Of a stretch of DNA of 64,000 nucleotides, positions 55,119 to 63,826 are shown in pieces (positions within the stretch are counted from its first letter, which is position 1; each line of letters starts with the position of its first letter). Origin of the DNA: Bradyrhizobium diazoefficiens (GTDB lineage Bacteria > Pseudomonadota > Alphaproteobacteria > Rhizobiales > Xanthobacteraceae). The DNA lies in the NCBI RefSeq assembly GCF_016616885.1, contig NZ_CP067102.1, positions 2,756,501 to 2,820,500 on the forward strand. The letters run 5' to 3'. The position numbers and the translations under genes were made by a program. The notes under the pieces are model-generated. The model worked only from the letters and a program-made list of their open reading frames with translations. It made no database searches and was not told the DNA's origin.

Positions 55119-56255
55119 TCAGGCGAGGGCGGCCTGGCGTTCCCGCATCGGCTCGCGGCTGCGATCGGCGCCACGCGGCTCGGCGAGCCGGGTGAAGCTG
55201 CGCTGGCCCGCATGCACGGGCGCCTCGACGATCACGCCTTCGCAGACGATCTGGCCGCCGAGCATCTTGAATTCGAGCTTGTCGTAGCGCGGCATCGTCT
55301 CGCCGTGCTCGGGCGGCAGCAGTCCGATGCGCCCCTGGATGTTCAGCGTGGCATCGCCCGTGCCGTGAAGCCGCGGATTCCACATCCTGATCCCGGTCTC
55401 GGCCCAGCGTTGCCGGATCAGCGCCGCGCGATCGGCGGGCTCCACGACCTTGGCACGAGCCTTCGGCGCGCTCGGGCTCTTCGGGGCGGGCGACACGGGC
55501 GCCGGCTCGATGTCCGCGGCGGCAACCGGCGCGCCGGCGATCGTCTCCTCAGCGACAACGGCCGCGACGGGCAAAGGATCGTTGGCGACGACCGGCTCGA
55601 TCTCTACGGCAACGCTGGGAGCAGGCTCGCTGTCGATGCTGGTCGCGGCGACGACAGGCGCGGGGACCTCAGCGTCGACGACGATGACGGGCGTCTCATC
55701 GACGGAAACCGGTTCGAGCTCCACGGAAGCGACGGATGCGGGTTCGTCTTCAGTGACGAGCTCCGAGGGCTCACCCGAAAACGTCTCCGTCTCGACAGGC
55801 GCGATGAAGACCAGCTCGGCGACGACCGGCCCGACATCGGCCGGAAGTTCCGGAGATGCATCGCCGATGACAACGGGCTCAGGCGCCTCAACTGCTTCGA
55901 CCGCAGGCGGATCGCTGCTGATGAGTCCGGGCGCGTCAACCGGCTCGCTCGCGACCTCGACCGAAGACGTCGAAACTTCCCCCTCGATGACAGGCTCGAC
56001 TTCCGCCGGCGTCTCCCGGGATGAATCGTGGCCGACGTTGATATCGGTCAGCGCCGCGGACGGGCTCTCTTCGATGACGGAGACAATGGTGTTGTCCTCG
56101 GCGACCGGAGCAGCTGCTGCGATAAGGGCGGGCTCTTCTTCCGCGGCGATCTGCGGCACGTCGATGCTGACGCTGTGCGGCAGAGGCCGAAGCCGGTTGA
56201 ACGCCCATTTCACCGCTGGAATGCGGCTCAGCAACGATATCAGTCTCGAAAGCAC
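55119..56255 (-). CDS. hypothetical protein with long acidic Val/Glu/Pro/Ala-rich region
   Basis: 378 residues. It begins MLSRLISLLSRIPAVKWAFN (amphipathic), then has about 210 residues of low-complexity, strongly acidic sequence made of Glu, Val, Ala, Pro and Ser (for example ESPSAALTDINVGHDSS; VEAVEAPEPVVIGDASPELP). The final 110 residues are ordered and basic: RAALIRQRWAETGIRMWNP, HGTGDATLNIQGRIGLLPPE and RYDKLEFKMLGGQIVCEGVI. I recognise no named domain. Such an acidic tether plus small C-terminal domain could bind a partner at a distance. A terminator follows it. Confidence 0.75.
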   Translation of the reverse strand: MLSRLISLLSRIPAVKWAFNRLRPLPHSVSIDVPQIAAEEEPALIAAAAPVAEDNTIVSVIEESPSAALTDINVGHDSSRETPAEVEPVIEGEVSTSSVEVASEPVDAPGLISSDPPAVEAVEAPEPVVIGDASPELPADVGPVVAELVFIAPVETETFSGEPSELVTEDEPASVASVELEPVSVDETPVIVVDAEVPAPVVAATSIDSEPAPSVAVEIEPVVANDPLPVAAVVAEETIAGAPVAAADIEPAPVSPAPKSPSAPKARAKVVEPADRAALIRQRWAETGIRMWNPRLHGTGDATLNIQGRIGLLPPEHGETMPRYDKLEFKMLGGQIVCEGVIVEAPVHAGQRSFTRLAEPRGADRSREPMRERQAALA

Positions 56256-56397
56256 TGGGAGTTGTCCAAGAGGTACTCAGGCCGTTGACAATCGCTGATT
56301 CGCCAGCAATGTGAAAAACTGCCCGGCCGTCACACCCCTGTCAATCTAGGCGGGACCAATTGCAGAACATCTGCACAGTCCCGCGCGCCACAGGCGT

Positions 56398-56661
56398 TCA
56401 TTCGAAATGCATTGATGCGAGCGGATCGTCGTCGCGGTCGGGCAGATGCGTCGGAGCAACCGCGTGCTCCGTCTTGCGGATGTGCGAATGGGCAGGCGCG
56501 TGCTTGCGGAGCAGTACCACGGTCAGCGCGTCGCATTCCGCTTGTTCGCTGCTCCATGCGCAGTCGAGGCCTGACGACTGTGCGGACCACGCCTGCGCCG
56601 GGCCGGCGATTGCCAGGGACAAGATGAGCCGCAAGGCGGTGACGATGATTGTCTTTGTCAT
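56398..56661 (-). CDS. small exported hypothetical protein
   Basis: 87 residues: signal peptide MTKTIIVTALRLILSLAIAG ending PAQA, then a short mature part with two Cys (LDCAWSSEQAECDALTVVLL) and a His-rich, acidic end (APAHSHIRKTEHAVAPTHLP). GGAGCG lies before the ATG. No family recognised. The two close Cys could form a disulphide in the periplasm; the His pairs could bind metal. Confidence 0.6.
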   Translation of the reverse strand: MTKTIIVTALRLILSLAIAGPAQAWSAQSSGLDCAWSSEQAECDALTVVLLRKHAPAHSHIRKTEHAVAPTHLPDRDDDPLASMHFE

Positions 56662-56816
56662 GGGACGCTCCAATCCGTTCCATCAGCAGGATCAGGCGAG
56701 GCGGGGCGATATTCCGCGCCGCCACATGGCCGCGCGGCAGCTCACGTGGGATTTAACGGCCGTGAGGCAGGCGTGAGGGGGCGTGTCCGTTCGACAGCGA
56801 AGGAGCGAACAAGTGA

Positions 56817-56841
56817 CCTGCAGGACATACCTGCAGGACAT
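56817..56841. repeat. tandem 13-bp repeat with two CCTGCAGG palindromes
   Basis: CCTGCAGGACAT occurs twice, 13 bases apart, each unit holding the 8-bp palindrome CCTGCAGG. It ends about 65 bases before the tupA start, where an operator could sit. Confidence 0.5.
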
Positions 56842-56906
56842 GACGTCGGGCTTTCCAGCGCCATCCTTCCGGCCTAATTTGAAACATCCGGGGAGTGAGG
56901 AACGCC

Positions 56907-57716
56907 ATGAAGAAGCTTGCCGCCATCGCAGCGGTTCTGGTCTGGTCGACTTGTGCCTACGCGCAGGACCGCAGCATTACCGTAGCCTCGACGACATCGA
57001 CGGAACAGTCGGGCCTGTTCGGCTATTTGCTGCCGTTGTTCTCGAAGGCCGAAGGCATCGAGGTGAAAGTCGTTGCCGTCGGCACCGGCCAGGCGCTGGA
57101 CATCGGGCGGCGCGGCGATGCCGACGTGGTGTTCGTCCATGACAGGCCGGCCGAAGACAAGTTCATGTCCGAAGGGCAGGGCGTGAAGCGTTTTGACGTC
57201 ATGTACAACGATTTCATCATCATCGGCCCGAAGAGTGACCCCGCGAAAATCGCCGACGACAAGGACGTCGCTGATGCCCTGCGCAAAATCGCGGCTGCAA
57301 AAGCGCCGTTCATCTCGCGCGGCGACAGGTCCGGTACCCATGCGGCCGAGCTGAGATTGTGGAAAGAGGCAGGCATCGACATCGCGACCGGCAAGGGCAG
57401 CTGGTATCGCGAGATCGGTCAGGGCATGGGGCCGGCGCTGAACATGGCGTCGTCGTCGAACGCCTACCTTCTGTCAGACCGCGGCACCTGGCTGTCATTC
57501 AAGAATCGGGGCGAGCTTGCGATCCTGACCGATGGCGACAAGCGGCTGTTCAATCAGTACGGTGTCATGCTGGTCAATCCGGAAAAGCATCCGAACGTGA
57601 AGGCGAAGGACGGGCAGGCCTTCATCGACTGGCTGATCTCGCCCAAGGGGCAGGACGCGATCGCCGGCTACAAGGTCGGCGGCGAGCAGCTATTTTTCCC
57701 CAACGCGTCCCACTAG
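56907..57716 (+). CDS. tupA: tungstate ABC transporter substrate-binding protein
   Basis: 269 residues with a signal peptide (MKKLAAIAAVLVWSTCAYA). TupA-type oxyanion motifs: ITVASTTSTEQSGLFGYLLP and APFISRGDRSGTHAAELRLW, with GRRGDADVVFVHDRPAEDKF between them. It binds tungstate, possibly molybdate, in the periplasm. TGAGGA stands before the ATG; a GTG at 56895 would add four residues. The 3' end overlaps that of the convergent permease gene by 27 bases. Confidence 0.9.
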   Translation: MKKLAAIAAVLVWSTCAYAQDRSITVASTTSTEQSGLFGYLLPLFSKAEGIEVKVVAVGTGQALDIGRRGDADVVFVHDRPAEDKFMSEGQGVKRFDVMYNDFIIIGPKSDPAKIADDKDVADALRKIAAAKAPFISRGDRSGTHAAELRLWKEAGIDIATGKGSWYREIGQGMGPALNMASSSNAYLLSDRGTWLSFKNRGELAILTDGDKRLFNQYGVMLVNPEKHPNVKAKDGQAFIDWLISPKGQDAIAGYKVGGEQLFFPNASH

Positions 57717-58388
57717 CAGGAAGGCGACGGTCGAGACCGCCACGCTGAGCGCGAGCAGGATCAGCCCGAGCCCGAGCGCCAAAGGCAGGTCGCCCTTGCT
57801 GGTCTCCAGTGCGATGGCGGTGGTCATCGTGCGGGTAAAGCCGCGAATGTTGCCGCCGACAATGATGATGGCGCCGACTTCGGCGATGGCGCGTCCGAAC
57901 GCCGCGAGAAAGGCCGTCAGCAGCGAGGTCCGGCCCAGTGCGAACAGCAGGCCGATGCTCCGCAGCGTCGATAGTCCATCGATTCGCGCGAGGTCGCCAT
58001 ATTCCGCCCACAGCAGGCTCGCCGGCCGGTGCACCAGCGCAACCACGATCGGGGTTGCCAGCAGCGTCTGTGCGATCACCATGGCCGTCGGCGTGAACAG
58101 CAGGCCGGCCGCACCGAGCGGGCCGGAGCGCGACAGCAGAAGATAAAGCGCGAGCCCGACCACGACCGGCGGCAGGCCAAGCAGCGCATTGGTCAACACG
58201 ATCACCACCTGCCGCCCGCGGAAACGAGAGATCGCAAGCAAGGCCCCGAACGGCGCGCCGATCAGCAGTGCGACGATGCTGGCGGTCAGGCTCACGCGCA
58301 CCGACAGGGCGACGATGCCGAGCAGCTCCGGATCGGCTTCGCCGATCAGCGTGAAGGCAGCAACGATGGATCGTGCGAAGTCGTTCAT
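57690..58388 (-). CDS. tupB: tungstate-type ABC transporter permease
   Basis: 232 residues with five to six helices, of the TupB/ModB-like group: SVRVSLTASIVALLIGAPFG, NALLGLPPVVVGLALYLLLS, and the docking loop FGRAIAEVGAIIIVGGNIRG. It should pair with TupA encoded on the opposite strand. No tupC ATPase gene lies downstream of either; this is unusual because tupABC normally form one operon. Confidence 0.87.
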   Translation of the reverse strand: MNDFARSIVAAFTLIGEADPELLGIVALSVRVSLTASIVALLIGAPFGALLAISRFRGRQVVIVLTNALLGLPPVVVGLALYLLLSRSGPLGAAGLLFTPTAMVIAQTLLATPIVVALVHRPASLLWAEYGDLARIDGLSTLRSIGLLFALGRTSLLTAFLAAFGRAIAEVGAIIIVGGNIRGFTRTMTTAIALETSKGDLPLALGLGLILLALSVAVSTVAFLLVGRVGEK

Positions 58389-58552
58389 CCGGCCTCAGGC
58401 CTCAGCGCCTGGCCGAATGTGCTGGAATGGTCGATGTCGTGGCTGCCAAGTTGCTTCACACGGGTCCCTGCCGCTTGTGCCGACAGTCAGAGAATACAGG
58501 GGACCAGCGGTTTTGAAACTCTATTCATTCGCAAGCAGATGCCGCCTTCGCG

Positions 58553-59257
58553 TCAGGCCGGCTCTCGGGCCGCAATGGGCTGGGCACTCTGCTTCGCGGA
58601 AGCTCCGCCCCACAGCCAGCTTGCAAGCGGAATGGCGAGGATCGCTCCGATGAGTTGCGCGGCAATGAAGGCCGGCACGCCCTGCGGAGCGATGCCTGCA
58701 AAGGTGTCGGATAGGGATCTGGCAATGGTGACGGCGGGATTGGCGAATGACGTCGAGGCCGTGAACCAATAGGCCGATGTGATGTACAGGCCGACCGCGT
58801 AGGGAACGGCGGCCGAGGTTCGCGATGCGACGCCAAAAATCGTCAGCAGCAGACCGAAGGTCGCCACGGCCTCGGCGAGCCACTGTCCTGTCCCGCTGCG
58901 TTCGGTCAGCGAGAGCTGGAGCACGGGAAGCCCGAACATCAGGTGCGCGATCCACACGCCGATGATTGCACCGGCGATCTGCGCAGCGGTGTAGATCGCA
59001 GCATCGGTCCAGGTCGTCTCACTGCGTAGCGCGAAGACAAGAGTCACCGCCGGATTGAAATGAGCGCCCGATACGGGCCCAAACATCAGGATCAGCACGA
59101 CGAGGATGGCGCCTGTGGCGATCGTGTTGCACAAGAGCGCCAGCGCGACGTTTCCGCCGGAGAGCTTTTGGGCCATGATTCCGGAGCCGACTACCGCGGC
59201 GAGCAGGAACGCCGTGCCGAGCCATTCGGCAAATGCGCGCTGTGCAAGGCCCGGCAT
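58553..59257 (-). CDS. aqpS: aquaglyceroporin-type channel of the ars operon (AqpS-like)
   Basis: 234 residues, six helices, both half-helix motifs present: SGAHFNPAVTLVFALRSE and SFANPAVTIARSLSDTFAGI, the latter with the pore Arg. In Sinorhizobium meliloti the AqpS channel in an ars operon lets arsenite flow out after reduction of arsenate; the same use is likely here. The start codon is joined to the arsC stop as TGATG. The longer open frame to 59977 runs through arsC and arsI and is rejected. Confidence 0.87.
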   Translation of the reverse strand: MPGLAQRAFAEWLGTAFLLAAVVGSGIMAQKLSGGNVALALLCNTIATGAILVVLILMFGPVSGAHFNPAVTLVFALRSETTWTDAAIYTAAQIAGAIIGVWIAHLMFGLPVLQLSLTERSGTGQWLAEAVATFGLLLTIFGVASRTSAAVPYAVGLYITSAYWFTASTSFANPAVTIARSLSDTFAGIAPQGVPAFIAAQLIGAILAIPLASWLWGGASAKQSAQPIAAREPA

Positions 59258-59667
59258 CAGACGCCGCGGTCCAGTCGGACGCGCTCGCCGTCTTCCTTGA
59301 CGAATTCGCCGTGCTGCGCGGGGAGGAGATCCAGCACCAACTCGGAGGGACGGCAAAGCTTCACGCCTTTCGGCGTGACCACGATCGGCCTGTTGATCAG
59401 GATCGGATGGGCCATCATGGCATCGAGAAGCTGGTCGTCGGTCAAGGCCGCGTTGCTGAGCCCGAGCTCGGCATAGGGTGTGCCCTTCTCGCGCAGCAGC
59501 TCGCGCAACGAGACGCCCATGCGTACGGCAAGCTGCTGCAACAAAGCGCGCGACGGCGGCGTCTTGAGGTATTCGATCACATGCGGCTCGATGCCGGCGT
59601 TCCGGATCATGGCGAGTGTGTTGCGCGAGGTGCCGCAGGTTGGATTGTGGTAAATGATCGCGTCCAT
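59257..59667 (-). CDS. arsC: arsenate reductase, glutaredoxin-dependent
   Basis: 136 residues, thioredoxin fold of the plasmid R773 type. Active site DAIIYHNPTCGTSRNTLAMI with catalytic Cys11, His7 and Arg15. Downstream motif NRPIVVTPKGVKLCRPSE is the usual INRPIVVTPxGxRLCRPSE. It reduces arsenate to arsenite with glutathione and glutaredoxin. It lies between arsI and aqpS. Confidence 0.94.
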   Translation of the reverse strand: MDAIIYHNPTCGTSRNTLAMIRNAGIEPHVIEYLKTPPSRALLQQLAVRMGVSLRELLREKGTPYAELGLSNAALTDDQLLDAMMAHPILINRPIVVTPKGVKLCRPSELVLDLLPAQHGEFVKEDGERVRLDRGV

Positions 59668-59678
59668 CGCCGGTCCCT

Positions 59679-60149
59679 TCAGCAGCAGGCCTGTGACGGC
59701 TTCGGCGCGGCTTGCGGCTCACAGCAGGCGGATGTCTGCTCATGCGCAACTCGGGCGCGGTTCTCGCCGCTGCCGTCGCCGTAATCGGTGCTCTCGCCGG
59801 TGGTGTGAAACGTTTCCCAGGCGATGCCGGCGGGATCGTCGATCCAGGATTTCTCCGACTTGGCATAGCAGCAGGCCGTCTGCCCCTGTTCGATGATGTT
59901 GCCGCCGGCCTGGCGCAACCGCGCATAGACCTCTCGCAGCTCATCACCGGTCTCGACCTGGATGCCGAGATGGTCAAGACCCGGCGTGCGACCGCGAGTC
60001 GAGATCGCGAAATTGACGCGAGGGTCTTCGAGCATCCATTTGGCGTAGTCGGATTTCACCACCGAGGGCCCGCTTGCGAACAGGGCGGAATAGAATCCGA
60101 TGGAGCGGGAGAGGTCGTCGACGGAGACGTGAACGTGCAGGCGCTTCAT
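59679..60149 (-). CDS. arsI: ArsI-type C-As lyase (VOC dioxygenase; ArsI/CadI family)
   Basis: 156 residues. It starts MKRLHVHVSVDDLSRSIGFY; putative Fe(II) ligands are His5, His60 (GLDHLGIQVETG) and Glu112 (GIAWETFHT). The vicinal Cys93-Cys94 in GQTACCYAKSEKSWIDDPAG are those that bind trivalent organoarsenicals in ArsI. A Cys-rich tail (TSACCEP... SQACC) may hold additional As(III). The enzyme splits the C-As bond of methylarsenite or trivalent roxarsone. AAAGGAC is upstream of the ATG. Confidence 0.9.
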   Translation of the reverse strand: MKRLHVHVSVDDLSRSIGFYSALFASGPSVVKSDYAKWMLEDPRVNFAISTRGRTPGLDHLGIQVETGDELREVYARLRQAGGNIIEQGQTACCYAKSEKSWIDDPAGIAWETFHTTGESTDYGDGSGENRARVAHEQTSACCEPQAAPKPSQACC

Positions 60150-60160
60150 GCTCTGTCCTT

Positions 60161-60499
60161 TCAGGCCAAAACTTTGCTGCGCTTTCGCGCGGGTTTCGAA
60201 GACGGGGCGCACGACACGCCGTCGCAGCAGTTTTCGGTCAGGAAGCCGACCAGCGAATTCATGGTCTCGAACCGCGCCGCATAGATCATCGAACGCCCCT
60301 CGCGCCGGACCGTGGCGAGCCCGGCCATTCGCAGCCGGTCGAAGTGAAACGTCAGCGTGTTGGGGGCGAGATCCAGCGCGTCCGCGATCGCGCCTGCGGC
60401 CATGCCTTTGGGGCCTGCCTGCACCAGCAGGCGGAACACGTCGAGACGATTATCCTGCGCAAGCGCGCCAAGGGCCGCGACGGCATCTGTCTTTTCCAT
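60161..60499 (-). CDS. arsR: arsenic-responsive repressor, ArsR family
   Basis: 112 residues, winged HTH: ALAQDNRLDVFRLLVQAGPK, AIADALDLAPNTLTFHFDRL, GLATVRREGRSMIYAARF. The classical ELCVCDL metal site is absent; instead a C-terminal cluster Cys91-Cys92...Cys97 (TENCCDGVSCAP) is present, like the As(III) site of Acidithiobacillus ferrooxidans ArsR. First gene of arsR-arsI-arsC-aqpS. There is no Shine-Dalgarno just before the ATG, so a leaderless or very short leader is possible. Confidence 0.92.
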   Translation of the reverse strand: MEKTDAVAALGALAQDNRLDVFRLLVQAGPKGMAAGAIADALDLAPNTLTFHFDRLRMAGLATVRREGRSMIYAARFETMNSLVGFLTENCCDGVSCAPSSKPARKRSKVLA

Positions 60500-60500
60500 G

Positions 60501-60518
60501 TTTCAACGATTATTGAAA
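60501..60518. promoter_or_regulatory. candidate ArsR operator abutting the arsR start
   Basis: TTTCAA-CGATTA-TTGAAA, inverted repeat with a 6-base spacer, one base upstream of the arsR ATG. The TTCAA/TTGAA half-site style is common for ArsR/SmtB repressors. Binding here would block transcription of the whole operon. Confidence 0.6.
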
Positions 60519-60689
60519 TGATGCCGGCGCGTCAACTTAAATCTCCGCTGTTCCGACGGGCAAAACACTTAGCCGTCCGCGGCGCCCTGAAGAGTCAAGA
60601 CTGCTACGCAAAAAAATATTCTACTTTACCAAAATTCGGAAATGGCGTATGTATCGCTTCACCTCACCCGGCACGAGGGACGGATCGCG

Positions 60690-61190
60690 AGTCGTCCGGT
60701 ACGTGGGTGAGTTGCGGTGGACGCGGGCGCGTCGGCACGCAAGGGTCGGGAGCAGGGCGGGCGGAGGATTGAGCCGAACCTCGTGAGCTTCGACCGCGTG
60801 TGACGAACGGCGCGCGCTGCGTACGGCAAAACCGTGTGGTCCTGACTGTCGTCGCTACAGTCAAGCCTTGCGGAAGGCGGCAGCGGGCCAACCGGCTCCT
60901 CACCGTCAACTTTTCGCAAGGCGACGGAGGCCAAAGGAATTCGGCTCCGGGGAGGGCACGGCATAAGCCGTCAAACCACTCGCGCAGGGAAGGTCGGGAT
61001 GTCTCGGCTGCCCTGTACGCCGCTGTGCAGTTTTCGTTGCGCTACATGCGCACAGCGGACCGCGGGTGCCAGCCAGCACCCGGCCTTCCCTGCGCCCTCG
61101 GCATTCCCGGGGGCGAGACCAGCCGCAAAACTCGGGCCGAAACGGCCGCGAGGCCGCGAAATCATGCCGTTTGGAAATCATGCCCTTTGC
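60690..61190 (+). repeat. dispersed Bradyrhizobium-type non-coding repeat
   Basis: The stretch from GTGGACGCGGGCGCGTCGG through GACGAACGGCGCGCGCTGCG and GGCAAAACCGTGTGGTCCTG to GCGGGTGCCAGCCAGCACCC is one that I recognise as recurring in many copies in Bradyrhizobium genomes, often mis-annotated as a protein beginning [15 protein letters not shown]. The copy here carries deviations from the versions I recall. Boundaries are approximate. It occupies most of the 840-base gap between arsR and the hydroxybutyryl-CoA dehydrogenase gene; the rest holds no gene. Confidence 0.6.
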
Positions 61191-61342
61191 CAGCGGAAAG
61201 GCGACTTTATTCTCGCCACGGATGCTTTAAGGAAGAGCCTGGATGCGACGCAGCACTCAAGGCGCGCCGCGGGTCAAATTTAGGTCAAGCCGGGCGCGCT
61301 GCCGCAGAGGCCGGGCTCGCTCAACGAGAAGGACGTCATTTT

Positions 61343-62194
<852 letters not shown>

Positions 62195-62331
62195 TCAAGG
62201 TGTGGGCGGCGGACCTTCGGCGTCCGCCGCTCCATCCCGCAATTTGCGCTACGACAAAGACGTCGTGTGCAATTGGCCCGACAATGTCGAACGGGTGGTT
62301 CGCGGGAACAACAAAACGGAAAACGAAGGAC

Positions 62332-62796
62332 ATGTCGGATCGACTGAAGGCCGAGCGCGAGGCGGCGGCCACGCGGCGGAACCTGCTGACCCAGGATGCG
62401 ATCGAGCGCACCGGGATTACCGAGGCGATGATCGGGGAACTCGTCACCCGCTTCTACGGACGCGTCCGTGAGGATGCGCTGCTCGGGCCGGTGTTCGCGA
62501 TCGTGCAGAATTGGGACGAGCATCTCGATAAGCTCAAGGATTTCTGGTCGTCGGTCGTGTTGATGAGCGGCCGCTATCACGGTTCGCCGATGCGGGCGCA
62601 TATGCCATTCAGCCTGGTCGGAGATCACTTCGATCGCTGGCTCGATCTATTCGAGCAGACTGCGTGCGAAGTTTGCCCGCCGCCGGCGGCCGCGCTGTTC
62701 ATCGACAAGGCGCGCCGCATCGCCGACAGTTTTGAGATGGCGTCGGCCACCATCGCCGGCCGCATCGCGTCGCCGCGTCACATGCTCAGGTCCTGA
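62332..62796 (+). CDS. group III truncated haemoglobin
   Basis: 154 residues from MSDRLKAEREAAATRRNLLT, with GAAGGA close before the ATG. The group III pattern is clear: LVTRFYGRVREDALLGPVFA, then LKDFWSSVVLMSGRYHGSPM and AHMPFSLVGDHFDRWLDLFE with the haem-ligand His region. Single-domain cytoplasmic protein that may bind O2 or NO; role unknown. 137 bases after the dehydrogenase. Confidence 0.88.
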   Translation: MSDRLKAEREAAATRRNLLTQDAIERTGITEAMIGELVTRFYGRVREDALLGPVFAIVQNWDEHLDKLKDFWSSVVLMSGRYHGSPMRAHMPFSLVGDHFDRWLDLFEQTACEVCPPPAAALFIDKARRIADSFEMASATIAGRIASPRHMLRS

Positions 62797-63057
62797 ACAC
62801 GACAGGCCTGCGTGAAACGTGCAGTTGAATCGCGTTGCGGTTGCGTTGCGCCATCGACAGCGCGTCACACCAATTCCCGCATCATCGGTCTGATCTGCAA
62901 AATCATCATACCAATCGCGCGGCATGACGTTGAAATGGCAAAATCGCGTTGAATGCGTTCAATCGTGTTCAATCAAAGCGAGCATAGCCATATTGATGCA
63001 CTGCGGCGCCAATTCTTCGCCTTCATTTCGGCAGAGTTCCAGCGCCTGCTAGCATGC

Positions 63058-63705
63058 ATGTCGAATGCATCGTTCAACACCGCATCGTCATCCTCCGACA
63101 CCATTGCGGAACCTGAATCCTGCGCGGAGCAAACGCGGCGAACGCTATTGCTTGGTGCGCTCGCCACCACCGCCTGTCTCGGCTGTGCTGCGCCGGCGCG
63201 TGCGGGAGAGGATCCACCGGGCTCCGACGAGCGGCCGCAAAAGGGCGACGTGCTCGTGTTCTCCGAAGGCGACAGCGAGGGAAAGCTCATCAAAGCGGCC
63301 GACCTGACGTCTGGCGGGCCACCGGTCCATGCCTGGCCGCAGGATCCCAAGACGTCGGTGGTGCGCAACGCCTCGCGGCTCAACGAGATCCTGATCATCC
63401 GGCTCGATCCCGCCGAACTCGACGAGCAAACCAAAGCTCGTGCCGTCGACGGCATCCTCGCCTATTCGGCGATCTGCTCCCATGCCGGCTGTCCCGTCAC
63501 CGCCTGGGTCAAGAGCGATGTCGGCGACAAGGAGGTGTTCAAGTGCATGTGCCACAACTCCGAATACGACCCACGCGCGGGCGCGCAGGTGGTGTTCGGA
63601 CCGGCGCTGCGGCGGCTTGCCGCGCTGCCGCTGGCGCTCGCTGACGGTTCGCTCAGCGTCGCGGGCGGATTCATCGGAAAGGTAGGTGGCGCGCAGCCGG
63701 GATGA
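63058..63705 (+). CDS. exported Rieske [2Fe-2S] protein
   Basis: 215 residues. A twin-arginine-like signal (EQTRRTLLLGALATTACLG) precedes the mature chain. The Rieske cluster ligands are Cys-x-His in YSAICSHAGCPVTAW and Cys-x-x-His in FKCMCHNSEYDPRAGAQVVF, with the third and fourth Cys for the disulphide. ALRRLAALPLALADGSLSVA is the usual C-terminal strand. Likely a periplasmic electron carrier; it stands 121 bases before a PQQ dehydrogenase gene. The start is uncertain: ATG at 62953 would add 35 residues. Confidence 0.85.
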   Translation: MSNASFNTASSSSDTIAEPESCAEQTRRTLLLGALATTACLGCAAPARAGEDPPGSDERPQKGDVLVFSEGDSEGKLIKAADLTSGGPPVHAWPQDPKTSVVRNASRLNEILIIRLDPAELDEQTKARAVDGILAYSAICSHAGCPVTAWVKSDVGDKEVFKCMCHNSEYDPRAGAQVVFGPALRRLAALPLALADGSLSVAGGFIGKVGGAQPG

Positions 63706-63777
63706 TGATGGACGGTGCGGGGTGTGCCCGCGTCATGAGAGGCCGCATCCGCCGAAGGGCGGACGTCGGGACGAACG

Positions 63778-63802
63778 ACAAGAATTCAAAACAAGAATTC
63801 AA
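63778..63802. repeat. short direct repeat upstream of the PQQ dehydrogenase
   Basis: ACAAGAATTCAA occurs twice (63778-63789 and 63791-63802), 13 bases apart, about 25 bases before the next start codon. Confidence 0.45.
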
Positions 63803-63826
63803 TTGGATGAAAAAGGGGAACGTCCA

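Noticed and set aside
58553..59977. 474-residue fusion reading of the AqpS gene
   Set aside because: The extra N-terminus is an out-of-frame reading of arsC and arsI; the channel starts at 59257.
60800..61342. N-terminal extension of the hydroxybutyryl-CoA dehydrogenase
   Set aside because: It translates the dispersed repeat; the Rossmann fold begins at the ATG at 61343.
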